NCBI GenBank assembly: GCA_011524575.1
Contig: WTKB01000021.1
Span: forward strand, 1 to 25,960
From: Aquimarina sp.
GTDB taxonomy: Bacteria; Bacteroidota; Bacteroidia; Flavobacteriales; Flavobacteriaceae
Length of the DNA: 25,960 nucleotides
Direction of reading: 5' to 3'
In this document: piece after piece, positions 6,840-15,887 of the stretch
Layout: each line of letters begins with the position of its first letter
Position numbering within the stretch: the stretch's first letter is position 1
Made by a program: the position numbers and the translations under genes
Notes under the pieces: generated by a model
Database searches by the model: none
What the model saw: the letters and a program-made list of their open reading frames with translations, nothing else
Told to the model about the DNA's origin: nothing

Positions 6840-7220
6840 ATGCCAACAATAGCACAGATAGTAAGAAAAGGTAGATCAAAAGTAAGAAAAAAGAGTAAAT
6901 CAGCAGCTTTGCATTCTTGTCCTCAAAGGAGAGGTGTTTGCGTAAGAGTATTTACAGTTACACCTAAAAAGCCAAATTCAGCACTTAGAAAAGTAGCAAG
7001 GGTAAGGCTTACAAATGGTATAGAAGTAAATGCTTACATTGGAGGTGAAGGTCACAACCTACAAGAACACTCTATCGTACTTATTAGAGGAGGAAGGGTG
7101 AAAGATTTACCTGGTGTTAAGTATCATGTGGTTAGAGGTGCTTTGGATACTGCGGGTGTTGCAGGTCGTACTCAGAGAAGATCTAAGTATGGTGCTAAGA
7201 GACCAAAGGATAAAAAGTAG
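6840..7220 (+). CDS. rpsL: 30S ribosomal protein S12 (uS12)
   Basis: S12 lies at the decoding centre of the small subunit and helps control fidelity. The 126 residues contain the hallmark blocks CPQRRGVC (27-34), [11 protein letters not shown] (41-51) and GRVKDLPGV. The two lysines whose substitution gives streptomycin resistance in other bacteria (Lys43 in PKKPNS, and the lysine in GGRVKDLPG) are present, so the protein is of the wild-type form there. It is the first gene of the superoperon, followed after 46 nt by rpsG and then fusA, the classic str order. The start ATG follows an A/T-rich leader without a clear Shine-Dalgarno sequence. Confidence 0.99.
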   Translation: MPTIAQIVRKGRSKVRKKSKSAALHSCPQRRGVCVRVFTVTPKKPNSALRKVARVRLTNGIEVNAYIGGEGHNLQEHSIVLIRGGRVKDLPGVKYHVVRGALDTAGVAGRTQRRSKYGAKRPKDKK

Positions 7221-7266
7221 TGATTTAAAATAGTTGTTTTCCAAATTGAGATAATTTGAACTTGTA

Positions 7267-7782
7267 ATGAGAAAAAGAAAAGTAAAGCAGAGGCCAATTC
7301 CTCTAGATCCTGTTTATAATGATGCATTAGTTGGTCGTTTTGTTAATATGTTAATGAAGGACGGTAAGAAATCTGTAGCATATAAGGTTTTTTATGATGC
7401 AATTGATATTGTTGAGCAGAAGATGGAGGATGTTCCTGCGGAATCTGAAGATGATAAAGCAGGTTCAGGAGGTAAATCAGGTTTGGATGTGTGGAAAGAA
7501 GCTCTTTCTGCTGTTATGCCTCATGTAGAGGTAAAAGCAAGCAGAATAGGAGGTTCAACCTTACAGGTGCCTCGTCCAATTCGTGCGAGTAGAAAGATTT
7601 CTACAGCAATGAAATGGTTGATTTTATTCTCTAGAAAAAGAAACGAAAAATCTATGGCTCTTAGATTAGCTGCTGAAATTTTAGCAGCTGCAAAAGGAGA
7701 AGGTGCTGCTGTTAAAAAGAGAGTTGATACTCACAAAATGGCAGACGCAAATAAAGCATTTTCACATCACTTCAGATTCTAA
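7267..7782 (+). CDS. rpsG: 30S ribosomal protein S7 (uS7), enlarged
   Basis: S7 binds the 3' major domain of 16S rRNA, nucleates assembly of the 30S head and lies near the E site. The family blocks are clear: the DP(x)YND start region, LMKDGKKSVAYKVFYDA (29-45), WKEAL..VMPHVEVK (76-90), RKISTAMKWLI (109-119) and KKRVDTHKMADANKAFSH (150-167). At 171 residues it is about 13 longer than the roughly 158 I expect for flavobacteria. The extra length is an acidic, Gly/Ser-rich insertion at about 54-72 (DVPAESEDDKAGSGGKSG) between two conserved helices. The following RNA-contact loop also differs (LQVPRPIRASRKIS). It lies 6 nt before fusA. Confidence 0.98.
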   Translation: MRKRKVKQRPIPLDPVYNDALVGRFVNMLMKDGKKSVAYKVFYDAIDIVEQKMEDVPAESEDDKAGSGGKSGLDVWKEALSAVMPHVEVKASRIGGSTLQVPRPIRASRKISTAMKWLILFSRKRNEKSMALRLAAEILAAAKGEGAAVKKRVDTHKMADANKAFSHHFRF

Positions 7783-7788
7783 GCTAAA

Positions 7789-9912
7789 ATGGCAAGAAAT
7801 TTAAAATTAACTAGGAATATAGGTATTGCTGCGCATATTGATGCTGGTAAAACTACGACTACTGAGCGTATATTATATTATACTGGAGTAAGTCATAAAA
7901 TTGGTGAGGTTCATGATGGTGCAGCTACAATGGACTGGATGGAGCAAGAGCAGGAAAGAGGTATAACAATTACTTCTGCTGCTACAACTTGTCAGTGGAA
8001 TTTTCCATTAGATAATGGTAAAAAAGTTGCTGATACTAAAGGGTATCATTTTAATATTATTGATACTCCTGGTCACGTAGATTTTACCGTAGAGGTAAAT
8101 CGTTCTCTTCGTGTCCTTGATGGTTTAGTATTTCTTTTTAGTGCTGTAGATGGTGTTGAGCCTCAGTCAGAGACTAACTGGAGACTTGCTGATAACTATA
8201 AAGTGCCTCGTATTGGTTTTGTAAATAAAATGGATCGTCAGGGTTCTAACTTTTTAGGAGTTTGTCAGCAGGTTAAAGATATGTTGAAGTCTAATGCTGT
8301 GCCAATTGTTTTAAATATTGGTGATGAAGCAGACTTCAAAGGTGTGGTTGATTTAGTTAAGAACCAAGCTATAGTTTGGCATGACCAAACTCAAGGTTCT
8401 ACTTTTGATATTGTTGAGATTCCTGAGGATTTAAAAGAAGAAGCTGCTCAGTTAAGAGCTAATCTTATCGAAGAGGTAGCTGCTTATGATGAGAATCTTT
8501 TAGAGAAGTTCATGGAAGATGAAAATTCTATAACTGAAGAAGAGGTTCATGCTGCTTTAAGGGCTGCTGTAATGGATATGGCAATTATCCCTATGGTTTG
8601 TGGTTCTGCTTTCAAAAATAAAGGTGTTCAGTTTCTTTTAGATGCTGTTTGTCGTTATTTACCAGCACCAACAGATAGAGATAATATCGTAGGTACTGAT
8701 CCTAACACAGGTGAAGAAGTAGTGCGTAAGCCAGACTCTAAAGAGCCTTTTTCAGCATTAGCATTTAAAATTGCTACAGATCCATTTGTAGGTCGTTTAG
8801 CTTTCTTCCGTGCTTATTCTGGTCGTCTTGATGCAGGTTCTTATATTTTAAATAACCGTTCTGGTAAGAAAGAGCGTATTTCACGTATTTATCAGATGCA
8901 CTCTAATAAACAAAATGCTATCGAATTTATCGAAGCTGGTGATATTGGTGCTGCAGTTGGATTTAAAGATATTAAAACTGGAGATACAATGTCTTCGGAA
9001 GATGCTCCAATCGTTTTAGAATCTATGGAGTTTCCTGATCCTGTAATCGGTATAGCAGTTGAGCCAAAAACTAAGGCTGATGTCGATAAATTAGGTATGG
9101 CTTTAGCTAAGTTATCTGAAGAAGATCCAACATTTACTGCAAGAACTGATGAGGCTTCTGGTCAGACAATTATTTCTGGTATGGGTGAGCTTCACTTAGA
9201 TATTATTGTTGATCGTTTAAAGAGAGAATTTAAAGTTGAAGTAAATCAAGGTCAGCCTCAGGTAGAATATAAAGAAGCTGTTACTCGTAAAGCCGATCAT
9301 CGTGAGGTTTACAAAAAACAGTCTGGTGGTCGTGGTAAGTTCGCAGATATTGTGTTTACTCTTGAGCCAGCTGAAGAAGGTAAGGAAGGTTTAGAATTTG
9401 TTTCAGAGATTAAAGGTGGAAATGTCCCTAAGGAATTCGTGCCTTCTGTTGAAAAAGGTTTTAAAGCTGCTATGAAAAATGGTCCTTTAGCAGGTTACGA
9501 AGTAGATGCTATGAAGGTGACATTAACTGATGGTTCTTATCATGATGTCGATTCAGATCAATTATCTTTTGAGCTTGCTGCAAAACTTGGTTTTAAAGCT
9601 GCTGCAAAAGCTGCAAAAGCAGTGATTATGGAGCCTATTATGAAGTTGGAGGTAATTACTCCAGAAGAGAATATGGGTGATATAGTAGGTGATTTGAACC
9701 GTCGTAGAGGTCAAGTTAATGATATGGGTGATCGTGCAGGTGCTAAAACTGTTAAAGCGATTGTGCCTTTGTCAGAGATGTTTGGTTATGTAACTACACT
9801 AAGAACTTTATCTTCTGGTAGAGCCACATCTACAATGGAATTTTCACATTATGCTGAAACTCCATCTAATATATCTGAGGAAGTAATCAAAGCTGCTAGA
9901 GGAGAAGAATAG
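7789..9912 (+). CDS. fusA: Translation elongation factor G
   Basis: EF-G is the GTPase that drives translocation of tRNA and mRNA after peptide-bond formation, and ribosome recycling with RRF. The 707 residues show the full GTPase set: P-loop AHIDAGKT (15-22), switch region [10 protein letters not shown] (57-66), DTPGHVDF (92-99) and NKMD (146-149). The region at 71-87, between switch I and DTPG, carries the longer loop I know from Bacteroidota. Domains II to V follow to the C-terminus (for example [18 protein letters not shown] and the [14 protein letters not shown] block of domain V). It has the usual length and no broken motif. It sits between rpsG (6 nt upstream) and rpsJ (20 nt downstream). 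Some Bacteroidota carry a second fusA paralogue; context marks this as the str-operon copy. Confidence 0.99.
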   Translation: MARNLKLTRNIGIAAHIDAGKTTTTERILYYTGVSHKIGEVHDGAATMDWMEQEQERGITITSAATTCQWNFPLDNGKKVADTKGYHFNIIDTPGHVDFTVEVNRSLRVLDGLVFLFSAVDGVEPQSETNWRLADNYKVPRIGFVNKMDRQGSNFLGVCQQVKDMLKSNAVPIVLNIGDEADFKGVVDLVKNQAIVWHDQTQGSTFDIVEIPEDLKEEAAQLRANLIEEVAAYDENLLEKFMEDENSITEEEVHAALRAAVMDMAIIPMVCGSAFKNKGVQFLLDAVCRYLPAPTDRDNIVGTDPNTGEEVVRKPDSKEPFSALAFKIATDPFVGRLAFFRAYSGRLDAGSYILNNRSGKKERISRIYQMHSNKQNAIEFIEAGDIGAAVGFKDIKTGDTMSSEDAPIVLESMEFPDPVIGIAVEPKTKADVDKLGMALAKLSEEDPTFTARTDEASGQTIISGMGELHLDIIVDRLKREFKVEVNQGQPQVEYKEAVTRKADHREVYKKQSGGRGKFADIVFTLEPAEEGKEGLEFVSEIKGGNVPKEFVPSVEKGFKAAMKNGPLAGYEVDAMKVTLTDGSYHDVDSDQLSFELAAKLGFKAAAKAAKAVIMEPIMKLEVITPEENMGDIVGDLNRRRGQVNDMGDRAGAKTVKAIVPLSEMFGYVTTLRTLSSGRATSTMEFSHYAETPSNISEEVIKAARGEE

Positions 9913-9932
9913 CTTATAAATTTATTGAGAAA

Positions 9933-10238
9933 ATGAGTGAAAAAATTAGAATAAAATTCATGTCTTACGATAGTAGGCTAGTAGAGGATGCTGCTGCAAA
10001 AATCGCTAAGATTGTTAAGGATACAGGTGCTACTTTAATTGGACCTATTCCTTTACCTACTAAAAAAAAGTTGTTCGTTGTTCTTAAAAGTCCACACGTT
10101 AACAAAACTTCAAGAGAAAAGTTTCAGTTGCATACTTATGTAAGACTACTTGAAATCTATAGTACTTCTTCAAAAACTATTGATGCTCTTATGAAAATAG
10201 AGCTTCCAAGTGGTGTTCAGGTAGAGATTAAGGTATAA
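9933..10238 (+). CDS. rpsJ: 30S ribosomal protein S10 (uS10)
   Basis: S10 is a protein of the 30S head and, with NusB, a transcription antitermination factor (NusE). The 101 residues contain the diagnostic blocks [17 protein letters not shown] (5-21), [34 protein letters not shown] (32 onward) and the C-terminal [11 protein letters not shown]. It is joined to fusA, as in other Bacteroidota where the str and S10 operons are fused. It is cut off from rplC by a 170-nt gap with its own promoter and an attenuator-like hairpin, so S10 may be made in different amounts from the proteins behind it. Confidence 0.99.
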   Translation: MSEKIRIKFMSYDSRLVEDAAAKIAKIVKDTGATLIGPIPLPTKKKLFVVLKSPHVNKTSREKFQLHTYVRLLEIYSTSSKTIDALMKIELPSGVQVEIKV

Positions 10239-10254
10239 TTTTCTACTAGATATT

Positions 10255-10284
10255 TTGTAAATAGGAAAATACATCTTATATTTG
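10255..10284 (+). promoter_or_regulatory. Consensus Bacteroidota promoter upstream of rplC
   Basis: TTG at 10255-10257, a 19-nt spacer and TATATTTG at 10277-10284 match the Bacteroidota promoter TTG-N17-23-TAnnTTTG with no deviation. Transcription would start about 4-7 nt after the box (about 10288-10291), just before the first leader hairpin, giving a 5' leader of about 120 nt before rplC. Confidence 0.75.
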
Positions 10285-10287
10285 TAA

Positions 10288-10408
10288 TCCTAATTGATAA
10301 GATATCAATTCACATGTCCTAAGCTGCGAGCGAGGGAAAAACGGAAAAAAAATACATTCAAGGCCGAAAAGAGTATTTTTCGGCCTAATTTTTTTAATTT
10401 TTATTGTA
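10288..10408 (+). promoter_or_regulatory. Structured 5' leader of rplC with terminator (attenuator-like)
   Basis: Three structures follow the promoter in order. First, a hairpin with 8-bp stem (AATTGATA 10292-10299 with 10303-10310, loop AGA). Second, a compact GC-containing hairpin (10317-10337) in which TCC pairs with GGA and GCT with AGC, around an A-A/G-A internal loop. Third, a terminator hairpin at 10361-10386. The GC-rich stretch GCTGCGAGCGAGGG stands out in A/T-rich DNA and does not encode protein. This arrangement is typical of a ribosomal-protein leader controlled by attenuation. L4, encoded second after the leader, regulates the S10 operon in E. coli, so L4 is a natural candidate ligand by inference. 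I could not check Rfam. Confidence 0.65.
10361..10395 (+). terminator. Rho-independent terminator (attenuator) just before rplC
   Basis: AGGCCGAAAA (10361-10370) pairs with TTTTCGGCCT (10377-10386) around a 6-nt loop. Seven T (10389-10395) and a further T-rich run follow. The hairpin lies between a promoter and the rplC start, 22 nt before the ATG. It would therefore stop transcription before an essential operon unless controlled. Confidence 0.8.
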
Positions 10409-11026
10409 ATGTCAGGTTTAATAGGTAGGAAAATTGGAATGACAAGTATCTATAATGATGCTGGTAAGCAGATTCCATGTACTGTTCTTGAGGTTGGTCC
10501 TTGTGTTGTTACGCAGGTTAAAACCGAAGAGGTTGATGGGTATGCTGCACTTCAATTGGGTTTTGGTGATAAGTCAGAAAAAAGATCCCTTAAGTCAGAA
10601 AGTGGTCACTTTGCAAAAGCAAACGCACCTGTGAAGAAGAAATGTGTTGAGTTTTCAGGTTTTCAGGAGGATTATGCTTTAGGAGATGTAATCTCTGCTG
10701 ATCTTTTTCAAGAAGGAGAATTTGTTGATGTTTCAGGTGTTTCTAAAGGTAAAGGTTTTCAAGGTGTTGTTAAAAGGCATAACTTCGGTGGTGTTGGTCA
10801 AGCAACTCATGGTCAACATAATCGATTAAGAGCTCCTGGTTCTATAGGTGCTGCTTCTTATCCAGCGAGAGTTTGGAAAGGTATGAAGATGGCTGGTCAA
10901 ATGGGTGGTGATGTTGTAACTGTACAGAACCTTCTTGTCTTGAAAGTTGTTTTAGATAAAAATTTGGTTTTAGTGAAAGGTGCCGTTCCTGGTGCTAAAA
11001 ATTCATATGTAATCATTGAAAAATAA
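10409..11026 (+). CDS. rplC: 50S ribosomal protein L3 (uL3)
   Basis: L3 binds near the 3' end of 23S rRNA, is one of the first proteins in 50S assembly and reaches toward the peptidyl-transferase centre. The 205 residues contain the signature [13 protein letters not shown] at the N-terminus and the long extended loop [20 protein letters not shown], then [12 protein letters not shown]. In E. coli a glutamine in the loop (GSIGQ) is methylated by PrmB. Here that position is alanine (GSIGAAS), so this modification is not expected. The stop codon overlaps the rplD start by one base (TAATG), implying translational coupling. It is the first gene after the structured leader. Confidence 0.99.
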   Translation: MSGLIGRKIGMTSIYNDAGKQIPCTVLEVGPCVVTQVKTEEVDGYAALQLGFGDKSEKRSLKSESGHFAKANAPVKKKCVEFSGFQEDYALGDVISADLFQEGEFVDVSGVSKGKGFQGVVKRHNFGGVGQATHGQHNRLRAPGSIGAASYPARVWKGMKMAGQMGGDVVTVQNLLVLKVVLDKNLVLVKGAVPGAKNSYVIIEK

Positions 11027-11658
11027 TGGTAGGACAAGTTTTAGATGTTAAAGGTGCTGAGACAGGTGTTGAAGTAAGTTTATTAGATTCAGTTTTTGGT
11101 ATTACTCCAAATGATCATGTTGTTTATTTAGATGTTAAGCAGTTTTTAGCTAATCAGAGACAAGGTACAAGTAGTGCTACTGAAAGAGCTGATATTGTTG
11201 GGAGTACTCGTAAGCTTAAAAAGCAAAAAGGTACTGGTACAGCAAGAGCAGGTAGTATTAAGTCTCCTTTGTTTAGAGGAGGTGGTAGAGTTTTTGGACC
11301 AAGACCACGTTCTTATGCTTTTAAGTTAAATAAGAAGCTGAAGGTTTTGGCAAGAAAATCTGCTCTTTCACAGAAATTTGCTTCAGGTGATATTTTATTT
11401 GTTGAAGATTTTACATTAGTTAACCCAAAAACTAAAGATTTTGTTAAAGTGCAATCTTCTTTAGGTGTTTCTGATGTGAAGTCACTTTTTGTTGTTGCAG
11501 ATAATAACGATAAAAATGTTTATCTGGCATCGAGAAATATTTCAAACGTAGAGGTTATCGCTGCTGCTGACTTATGTACATACAAGTTATTAAATGCAGG
11601 CAAGATTGTAATATCTCAAAAAGCTGTTGAGATTATTCATAATAATTTATCAAACTAG
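11026..11658 (+). CDS. rplD: 50S ribosomal protein L4 (uL4)
   Basis: L4 lines the peptide exit tunnel and in several bacteria also represses its own operon. The 210 residues include VFGITPNDHVVYLDVKQFLANQRQGT and the long tunnel loop with LKKQKGTGTARAGS..PLFRGGGRVFGPRPRSY, which carries the conserved basic residues. A globular C-terminal domain with the usual VYLASRNISNVEV block follows. The start ATG shares its A with the rplC stop. Because a promoter and attenuator-like leader lie just before rplC, L4 is the most plausible feedback ligand here, by analogy with the E. coli S10 leader; this is not shown by sequence. Confidence 0.99.
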   Translation: MVGQVLDVKGAETGVEVSLLDSVFGITPNDHVVYLDVKQFLANQRQGTSSATERADIVGSTRKLKKQKGTGTARAGSIKSPLFRGGGRVFGPRPRSYAFKLNKKLKVLARKSALSQKFASGDILFVEDFTLVNPKTKDFVKVQSSLGVSDVKSLFVVADNNDKNVYLASRNISNVEVIAAADLCTYKLLNAGKIVISQKAVEIIHNNLSN

Positions 11659-11666
11659 ATATACTT

Positions 11667-11957
11667 ATGGGATTTTTATTTAACCCGTTACTAACAGAGA
11701 AAGCTTCTGTTTTAAGTGAGGATAGTAATTGTTACACTTTTGTTGTAAATAAGAATTTAAACAAAATCCAGATTAAATCTTATATTGAAGAGAAATTTAA
11801 TGTTTCTGTTGAGTCTGTGAGAACAGTTAATGTAAGAGCTAATCGTAGTGTAAAGTACACTAAGAATGGAATGGTTAAGTCACTTAAGAGTGCTTACAAA
11901 AAAGCTTATATTCAGGTTGCAGAAGGTGATTTGATAGATTTGTATAATAAGCTCTAA
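11667..11957 (+). CDS. rplW: 50S ribosomal protein L23 (uL23)
   Basis: L23 sits at the polypeptide exit and is the docking site for trigger factor and the signal recognition particle. The 96-residue protein has the expected start ([22 protein letters not shown]), the helix with [21 protein letters not shown] and the final hairpin with [16 protein letters not shown]. The basic loop between them is short ([16 protein letters not shown]), compared with longer loops in some bacteria. It follows rplD by 8 nt and precedes rplB by 11 nt in the conserved S10 order. Confidence 0.99.
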   Translation: MGFLFNPLLTEKASVLSEDSNCYTFVVNKNLNKIQIKSYIEEKFNVSVESVRTVNVRANRSVKYTKNGMVKSLKSAYKKAYIQVAEGDLIDLYNKL

Positions 11958-11968
11958 TTATATTTTTT

Positions 11969-12793
11969 ATGTCTGTAAGAAGTTTAAAACCAATTACTCC
12001 TGGGCAAAGATTTAGAGTTGTTAATGGATATGATGCCATTACTACTTCAAAACCTGAGAAGTCTTTATTGACGCCCGTTAAGAAAAAAGGAGGTAGAAAT
12101 AATTCAGGAAAGTTAACAGTACGTTATAGAGGTGGTGGACACAAAAGAAGATACCGTATAATTGATTTTAAAAGAAATCGTTATGATGCCCCTGCTACTG
12201 TTCTTTCAATAGAGTATGATCCTAATCGTTCAGCTTTTATAGCATTAACTCAGTATCCTGATGGAGAAAAGCGTTATGTTATTGCACAAAATGGTCTTGA
12301 GGTAGGGCAGCAAATATCTTCTGGTGAAGGTATTTCTCCTGATTTAGGAAATTCTTTATATTTAAGTGAAATTCCATTAGGTACAGTAATCTCATGTATT
12401 GAGCTTGTTCCTGGTAGAGGTGCTGTTTTAGCTCGTAGTGCTGGATCTTTTGGTCAGCTTATGGCAAGAGACGGTAAGTATGCTACAGTTAAGCTTCCTT
12501 CTGGTGAAGTTCGCTTAATCTTACTTACTTGTAAAGCAACTATTGGTGTGGTTTCTAATAGTGATCATCAACTTATTGTTGGCGGTAAAGCTGGTAGAAC
12601 ACGCTGGTTAGGTAGGCGTCCAAGAACTAGACCAGTTGCAATGAACCCTGTTGATCACCCAATGGGTGGTGGTGAAGGAAGAGCTTCTGGAGGTCATCCA
12701 AGATCCAGAAATGGTATTCCTGCGAAAGGTTTCCGAACTCGTTCTAAAACAAAGGCTAGCAATAAGTTTATAATTGAAGATAGAAGAAAATAA
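11969..12793 (+). CDS. rplB: 50S ribosomal protein L2 (uL2)
   Basis: L2 binds 23S rRNA, is needed for subunit association and peptidyl-transferase activity, and is one of the most conserved ribosomal proteins. The 274 residues include [21 protein letters not shown], the central SH3-like part ([28 protein letters not shown]) and the functional C-terminal block [14 protein letters not shown] with its conserved histidine. The block after it ([20 protein letters not shown]) is the Bacteroidota form, in contrast to the proteobacterial one. Length is standard. It starts 11 nt after rplW and ends 6 nt before rpsS. Confidence 0.99.
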   Translation: MSVRSLKPITPGQRFRVVNGYDAITTSKPEKSLLTPVKKKGGRNNSGKLTVRYRGGGHKRRYRIIDFKRNRYDAPATVLSIEYDPNRSAFIALTQYPDGEKRYVIAQNGLEVGQQISSGEGISPDLGNSLYLSEIPLGTVISCIELVPGRGAVLARSAGSFGQLMARDGKYATVKLPSGEVRLILLTCKATIGVVSNSDHQLIVGGKAGRTRWLGRRPRTRPVAMNPVDHPMGGGEGRASGGHPRSRNGIPAKGFRTRSKTKASNKFIIEDRRK

Positions 12794-12799
12794 TAGATT

Positions 12800-13087
12800 A
12801 TGGCACGTTCATTAAAAAAAGGACCTTACGTTTTTTATAAGCTGAGAAAAAAAGTTGCTGATAATGTGGAGTCTGGTAAGAAAACTGTTATAAAAACTTG
12901 GTCAAGATCCTCTGTAATTATTCCTGAATTTGTAGGTCAAACTTTTGCAGTACATAATGGAAGGCAATTTGTTCCTGTTTATGTTACTGAAAATATGGTA
13001 GGTCATAAACTTGGAGAGTTTTCCCCGACACGTTCGTTTAGAGGTCACGGAAGTGATAAGAAAAAAGATAAAAAAGGTAATAAGTAA
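12800..13087 (+). CDS. rpsS: 30S ribosomal protein S19 (uS19)
   Basis: S19 binds the head of the 30S subunit with S13 and contacts the A-site tRNA region and bridge B1a. The 95 residues start with [11 protein letters not shown] and continue with the conserved [48 protein letters not shown] pattern (given here in part). The C-terminus is a Lys-rich tail ([12 protein letters not shown]). Size and order (after rplB, before rplV) are standard. Confidence 0.99.
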   Translation: MARSLKKGPYVFYKLRKKVADNVESGKKTVIKTWSRSSVIIPEFVGQTFAVHNGRQFVPVYVTENMVGHKLGEFSPTRSFRGHGSDKKKDKKGNK

Positions 13088-13095
13088 TTTAACTC

Positions 13096-13503
13096 ATGGC
13101 AGATAGTGTAGATATTAAATCGTCTAAAAAGTCGAGAAATTTCGATAATTATTCTTATGCGAAGTTAAACGATTGTCCTACTTCACCAAGAAAGATGCGT
13201 TTGGTTGCAGACATGGTAAGAGGTAAAAGTGTGAGTGTAGCTTTAAATCTATTGAAGTTTTGTCCTAAGGAGGCTGCTACAAGGGTTGAGAAGTTGTTAC
13301 TTTCTGCTATTACTAATTGGCAGAATCAATTTCCTGATTTAGATGTTGAGTCCTCATCACTTGTGATTTCAGATATTTTTGTAGGTTCAGGTCCTATGCT
13401 TAAAAGATTAAGACCAGCTCCTCAAGGTAGAGCGCACCGTATAAGAAAGCGTTCTAATCACGTTACTCTTTATGTAGCTAGTTTAACTTCAAATACTCTT
13501 TAA
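13096..13503 (+). CDS. rplV: 50S ribosomal protein L22 (uL22)
   Basis: L22 contacts all domains of 23S rRNA, and its beta-hairpin lines the exit tunnel near L4. The 135 residues have a Bacteroidota-type N-terminal extension of about 22 residues, rich in Lys and Ser. The core begins at [20 protein letters not shown]. The tunnel hairpin is intact, with [24 protein letters not shown] and no deletion of the type linked to macrolide resistance. ATG 13096 is the only start that keeps the extension; a start at an internal methionine would cut into the conserved core. Confidence 0.98.
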   Translation: MADSVDIKSSKKSRNFDNYSYAKLNDCPTSPRKMRLVADMVRGKSVSVALNLLKFCPKEAATRVEKLLLSAITNWQNQFPDLDVESSSLVISDIFVGSGPMLKRLRPAPQGRAHRIRKRSNHVTLYVASLTSNTL

Positions 13504-13508
13504 TTTTT

Positions 13509-14246
13509 ATGGGACAAAAAACAAACCCAATAGGTAATCGTTTAGGTATTATTAGAGGTTGGGATTCCAACTGGTACGGAGGTAACGATTATGGTGATAA
13601 ATTAGCAGAAGATTACAAAATAAGAAGATATATTCACACTCGTCTTTCAAAAGCTAGTGTTTCTAGAATAATTATTGAGAGAACTCTAAAGTTAGTTACT
13701 ATAACTATAACAACTGCTCGCCCTGGTATTATTATCGGTAAGGGTGGACAAGAAGTTGATCGTTTAAAGGAAGAGTTAAAAAAACTTACTTCTAAAGAGA
13801 TTCAACTTAACGTTTTTGAAATTAAGCGTCCAGAGATTGATTCTTTTTTAGTTGGTTCAAGCATTGCTCGACAAATTGAAAATCGTATTTCTTACAGAAG
13901 AGCTATTAAAATGGCTATTGCTGCTGCGATGCGTATGAATGCTGTTGGTATTAAGGTAATGATTTCAGGTCGATTAAATGGTGCTGAAATGGCTCGTTCA
14001 GAGACCTTTAAAGATGGTCGAGTTCCACTTTCTACTTTTAGAGCTGATATTGATTATTCACTTGTTGAAGCTCATACTACTTATGGTAGATTAGGGATCA
14101 AGGTTTGGATTATGAAAGGTGAAGTGTATGGAAAACGTGCACTTACGCCACTTGTTGGAATCTCTCATAAGCAAGGTTCAAAATCTGATAGATCTTCTAA
14201 CAGAAGAAGATCTAATAAGAACAATAGAAGAAGAGTAGAAGACTAG
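13509..14246 (+). CDS. rpsC: 30S ribosomal protein S3 (uS3)
   Basis: S3 is part of the mRNA entry tunnel and ribosomal helicase on the 30S shoulder. The 245 residues begin with [23 protein letters not shown] domain is marked by the GxxG motif in [20 protein letters not shown]. The C-terminal S3 domain contains [15 protein letters not shown] and the [18 protein letters not shown] block. The tail after about residue 217 is a low-complexity Ser/Arg/Lys/Asn extension ([20 protein letters not shown]). The DNA around the stop codon holds a 13-bp direct repeat, so the tail may vary in length between strains. Confidence 0.99.
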   Translation: MGQKTNPIGNRLGIIRGWDSNWYGGNDYGDKLAEDYKIRRYIHTRLSKASVSRIIIERTLKLVTITITTARPGIIIGKGGQEVDRLKEELKKLTSKEIQLNVFEIKRPEIDSFLVGSSIARQIENRISYRRAIKMAIAAAMRMNAVGIKVMISGRLNGAEMARSETFKDGRVPLSTFRADIDYSLVEAHTTYGRLGIKVWIMKGEVYGKRALTPLVGISHKQGSKSDRSSNRRRSNKNNRRRVED

Positions 14247-14257
14247 AAGAGTAGAAG
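14229..14257 (+). repeat. 13-bp direct repeat across the rpsC stop codon
   Basis: AGAAGAGTAGAAG occurs at 14229-14241 (last codons of rpsC) and again at 14245-14257, starting inside the TAG stop (14244-14246). Three bases (ACT) separate the copies. It looks like a short duplication of a purine-rich stretch by slippage. Confidence 0.6.
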
Positions 14258-14281
14258 AAACAGAACATAAATATATTTAAT

Positions 14282-14701
14282 ATGTTACAACCAAAACGCA
14301 CCAAATTCCGTAAGCAACAGAAAGGTCGTATGAAAGGTCTTGCACAAAGAGGGCATACCTTATCTTATGGTACTTTTGGTATAAAAGCATTAGATTCTTC
14401 CTTTATTACTGCAAGGCAGATTGAAGCAGCAAGGATTGCTGCCACCAGATATATGAAGAGAGAGGGTTCTCTATGGATTATGATTTTCCCAGATAAACCT
14501 ATTACCAAAAAGCCTTTAGAGGTACGTATGGGTAAAGGTAAGGGAGCTGTTGAGTACTGGGCTGCGGTAGTAAGACCAGGTAGGATTTTGTTTGAGATTT
14601 CTGGAGTTCCTTTTGAAGTTGCTAAAGAAGCTTTAAGATTAGCTGCACAGAAACTTCCTGTTAAGACTAAGTTTATTGTAGCTCGAGATTTTCAAGATTA
14701 A
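14282..14701 (+). CDS. rplP: 50S ribosomal protein L16 (uL16)
   Basis: L16 organises the A-site region of the 50S subunit and is a late assembly protein. The 139 residues include [19 protein letters not shown] at the start, the [22 protein letters not shown] block, and the A-site loop with [20 protein letters not shown]. The C-terminal [21 protein letters not shown] helix is complete. It follows rpsC by 35 nt, a wider gap than most neighbours, and precedes rpmC by 11 nt. Confidence 0.99.
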   Translation: MLQPKRTKFRKQQKGRMKGLAQRGHTLSYGTFGIKALDSSFITARQIEAARIAATRYMKREGSLWIMIFPDKPITKKPLEVRMGKGKGAVEYWAAVVRPGRILFEISGVPFEVAKEALRLAAQKLPVKTKFIVARDFQD

Positions 14702-14712
14702 TTTAAGATTTT

Positions 14713-14907
14713 ATGAAACAAGCTGAAATTGTAAAATTATCAGATACAGAATTAGTTGAGTATTTGGCTAAATTTAGATTGAATTATTCGGATCTGAAAA
14801 GTGCCCATGTTGTTTCCTCTTTAGAGAATCCTTTAGAGGTTCGTTCTACTAGAAGAAGCATAGCGCGTATTTTAACAGAGATGTCTAATAGAGGTATTAA
14901 TGCTTAA
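14713..14907 (+). CDS. rpmC: 50S ribosomal protein L29 (uL29)
   Basis: L29 is a small two-helix coiled-coil protein close to the exit of the peptide tunnel, next to L23. The 64 residues show the family pattern: [20 protein letters not shown], then [21 protein letters not shown] and IARILTEM. The start is clear from the conserved N-terminus. An ATG at 14900 inside its last codons could add seven residues to the following gene, but I prefer a later start for rpsQ, which leaves a 13-nt gap. Confidence 0.98.
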   Translation: MKQAEIVKLSDTELVEYLAKFRLNYSDLKSAHVVSSLENPLEVRSTRRSIARILTEMSNRGINA

Positions 14908-14920
14908 TTTTTCTGAAGTA

Positions 14921-15181
14921 ATGTTGTATAATAGAAATGTAAGAAAGGAACGTATCGGTGTTGTTACAAGCAACAAGATGCAAAAAACGATAGTAGTTTC
15001 TGTAGTAAAAAGGGTAAAACACCCTAAATATGGGAAATTCGTTTTACTTACTAAAAAATATGTAGCACACGATGTTGACGATACTTGTAACATCGGAGAT
15101 ACAGTTAAAATAATGGAGACTAGACCATTGAGTAAATCTAAGTGCTGGAGATTAGTTGAAATAATAGAAAGAGCAAAATAA
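14921..15181 (+). CDS. rpsQ: 30S ribosomal protein S17 (uS17)
   Basis: S17 is a primary 16S rRNA-binding protein of the 30S body with an OB fold. With ATG 14921 the protein has 86 residues ([20 protein letters not shown]...), matching the roughly 85-residue flavobacterial S17 that begins M-x-x-R-N-L-R-K-E-R-I-G. The upstream in-frame ATG at 14900 would add seven residues that are not conserved and would overlap rpmC, so I reject it. Family blocks are [25 protein letters not shown] and [21 protein letters not shown]. The stop codon is 1 nt before the rplN start. Confidence 0.97.
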   Translation: MLYNRNVRKERIGVVTSNKMQKTIVVSVVKRVKHPKYGKFVLLTKKYVAHDVDDTCNIGDTVKIMETRPLSKSKCWRLVEIIERAK

Positions 15182-15182
15182 T

Positions 15183-15551
15183 ATGGTACAGCAAGAGTCT
15201 AGACTTAAAGTTGCCGATAATACTGGAGCTAAAGAAGTTCTTGTAATCCGTGTATTAGGAGGTACTAAAAAAAGGTATGCAGGTTTAGGTGACAAAATCA
15301 TTGTTACTGTTAAAGATGCTGCTCCTAATGGTAGTGTTAAAAAAAGTGCAGTTTCTACTGCAGTAGTAGTTAGAACACGTAAAGAAGTTCGTAGAGCTGA
15401 CGGTTCTTACATCCGCTTTGATGACAATGCTTGTGTACTTTTAAACGCTAATGGTGAGATCAGAGGTTCAAGGGTTTTTGGTCCTATTGCTAGAGAGCTT
15501 AGAGACAAGAATTTTATGAAAATTGTTTCACTAGCACCTGAAGTGCTTTAA
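15183..15551 (+). CDS. rplN: 50S ribosomal protein L14 (uL14)
   Basis: L14 lies at the subunit interface, forms bridges B5 and B8 and is the binding site of the silencing factor RsfS. The 122 residues have the usual length and blocks: [60 protein letters not shown] and [12 protein letters not shown] followed by [12 protein letters not shown] (given in parts). It begins 1 nt after the rpsQ stop and lies 10 nt before rplX, so it is clearly within the operon. Confidence 0.99.
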   Translation: MVQQESRLKVADNTGAKEVLVIRVLGGTKKRYAGLGDKIIVTVKDAAPNGSVKKSAVSTAVVVRTRKEVRRADGSYIRFDDNACVLLNANGEIRGSRVFGPIARELRDKNFMKIVSLAPEVL

Positions 15552-15561
15552 TTCATATATC

Positions 15562-15882
15562 ATGAGTAAGTTAAAGATAAAAAAAGGAGACACTGTAGTT
15601 GTTATTGCTGGAGATCATAAAGGTAATGAAGGTGTAGTTTCAAAAATTATTCGTTCCAATAATAGAGTTATTGTTGAAGGTGTAAATTTGGTAACTAAAC
15701 ACGTTAAACCTTCATCAACTAATCCACAAGGTGGTATTCAAAAGATTGAAGCACCAATACATGTGTCAAATGTCTCATTAATTGATCCAAAATCAAAAAA
15801 AGCTACCCGTGCTGGATTTCGTGAAAACAAAGAAACAGGGAAGTTTGAAAGATTTTCTAAGGAGTCAAATGAATTGTTATAA
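15562..15882 (+). CDS. rplX: 50S ribosomal protein L24 (uL24)
   Basis: L24 is an early 50S assembly protein with a KOW motif, located near the tunnel exit. The 106 residues open with the KOW segment [20 protein letters not shown] and continue with [40 protein letters not shown] and [20 protein letters not shown]. Length is as expected for Bacteroidota. It is separated from rplE by only 5 nt. Confidence 0.99.
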   Translation: MSKLKIKKGDTVVVIAGDHKGNEGVVSKIIRSNNRVIVEGVNLVTKHVKPSSTNPQGGIQKIEAPIHVSNVSLIDPKSKKATRAGFRENKETGKFERFSKESNELL

Positions 15883-15887
15883 ATATT

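Noticed and set aside
6840..7220. Streptomycin-resistance mutation in S12
   Set aside because: The two key lysines are present, so nothing in the sequence indicates resistance.
14900..14920. Upstream ATG that would lengthen S17 by seven residues and overlap rpmC
   Set aside because: The added residues are not part of the S17 family, whereas the protein from ATG 14921 fits the flavobacterial length and N-terminus.
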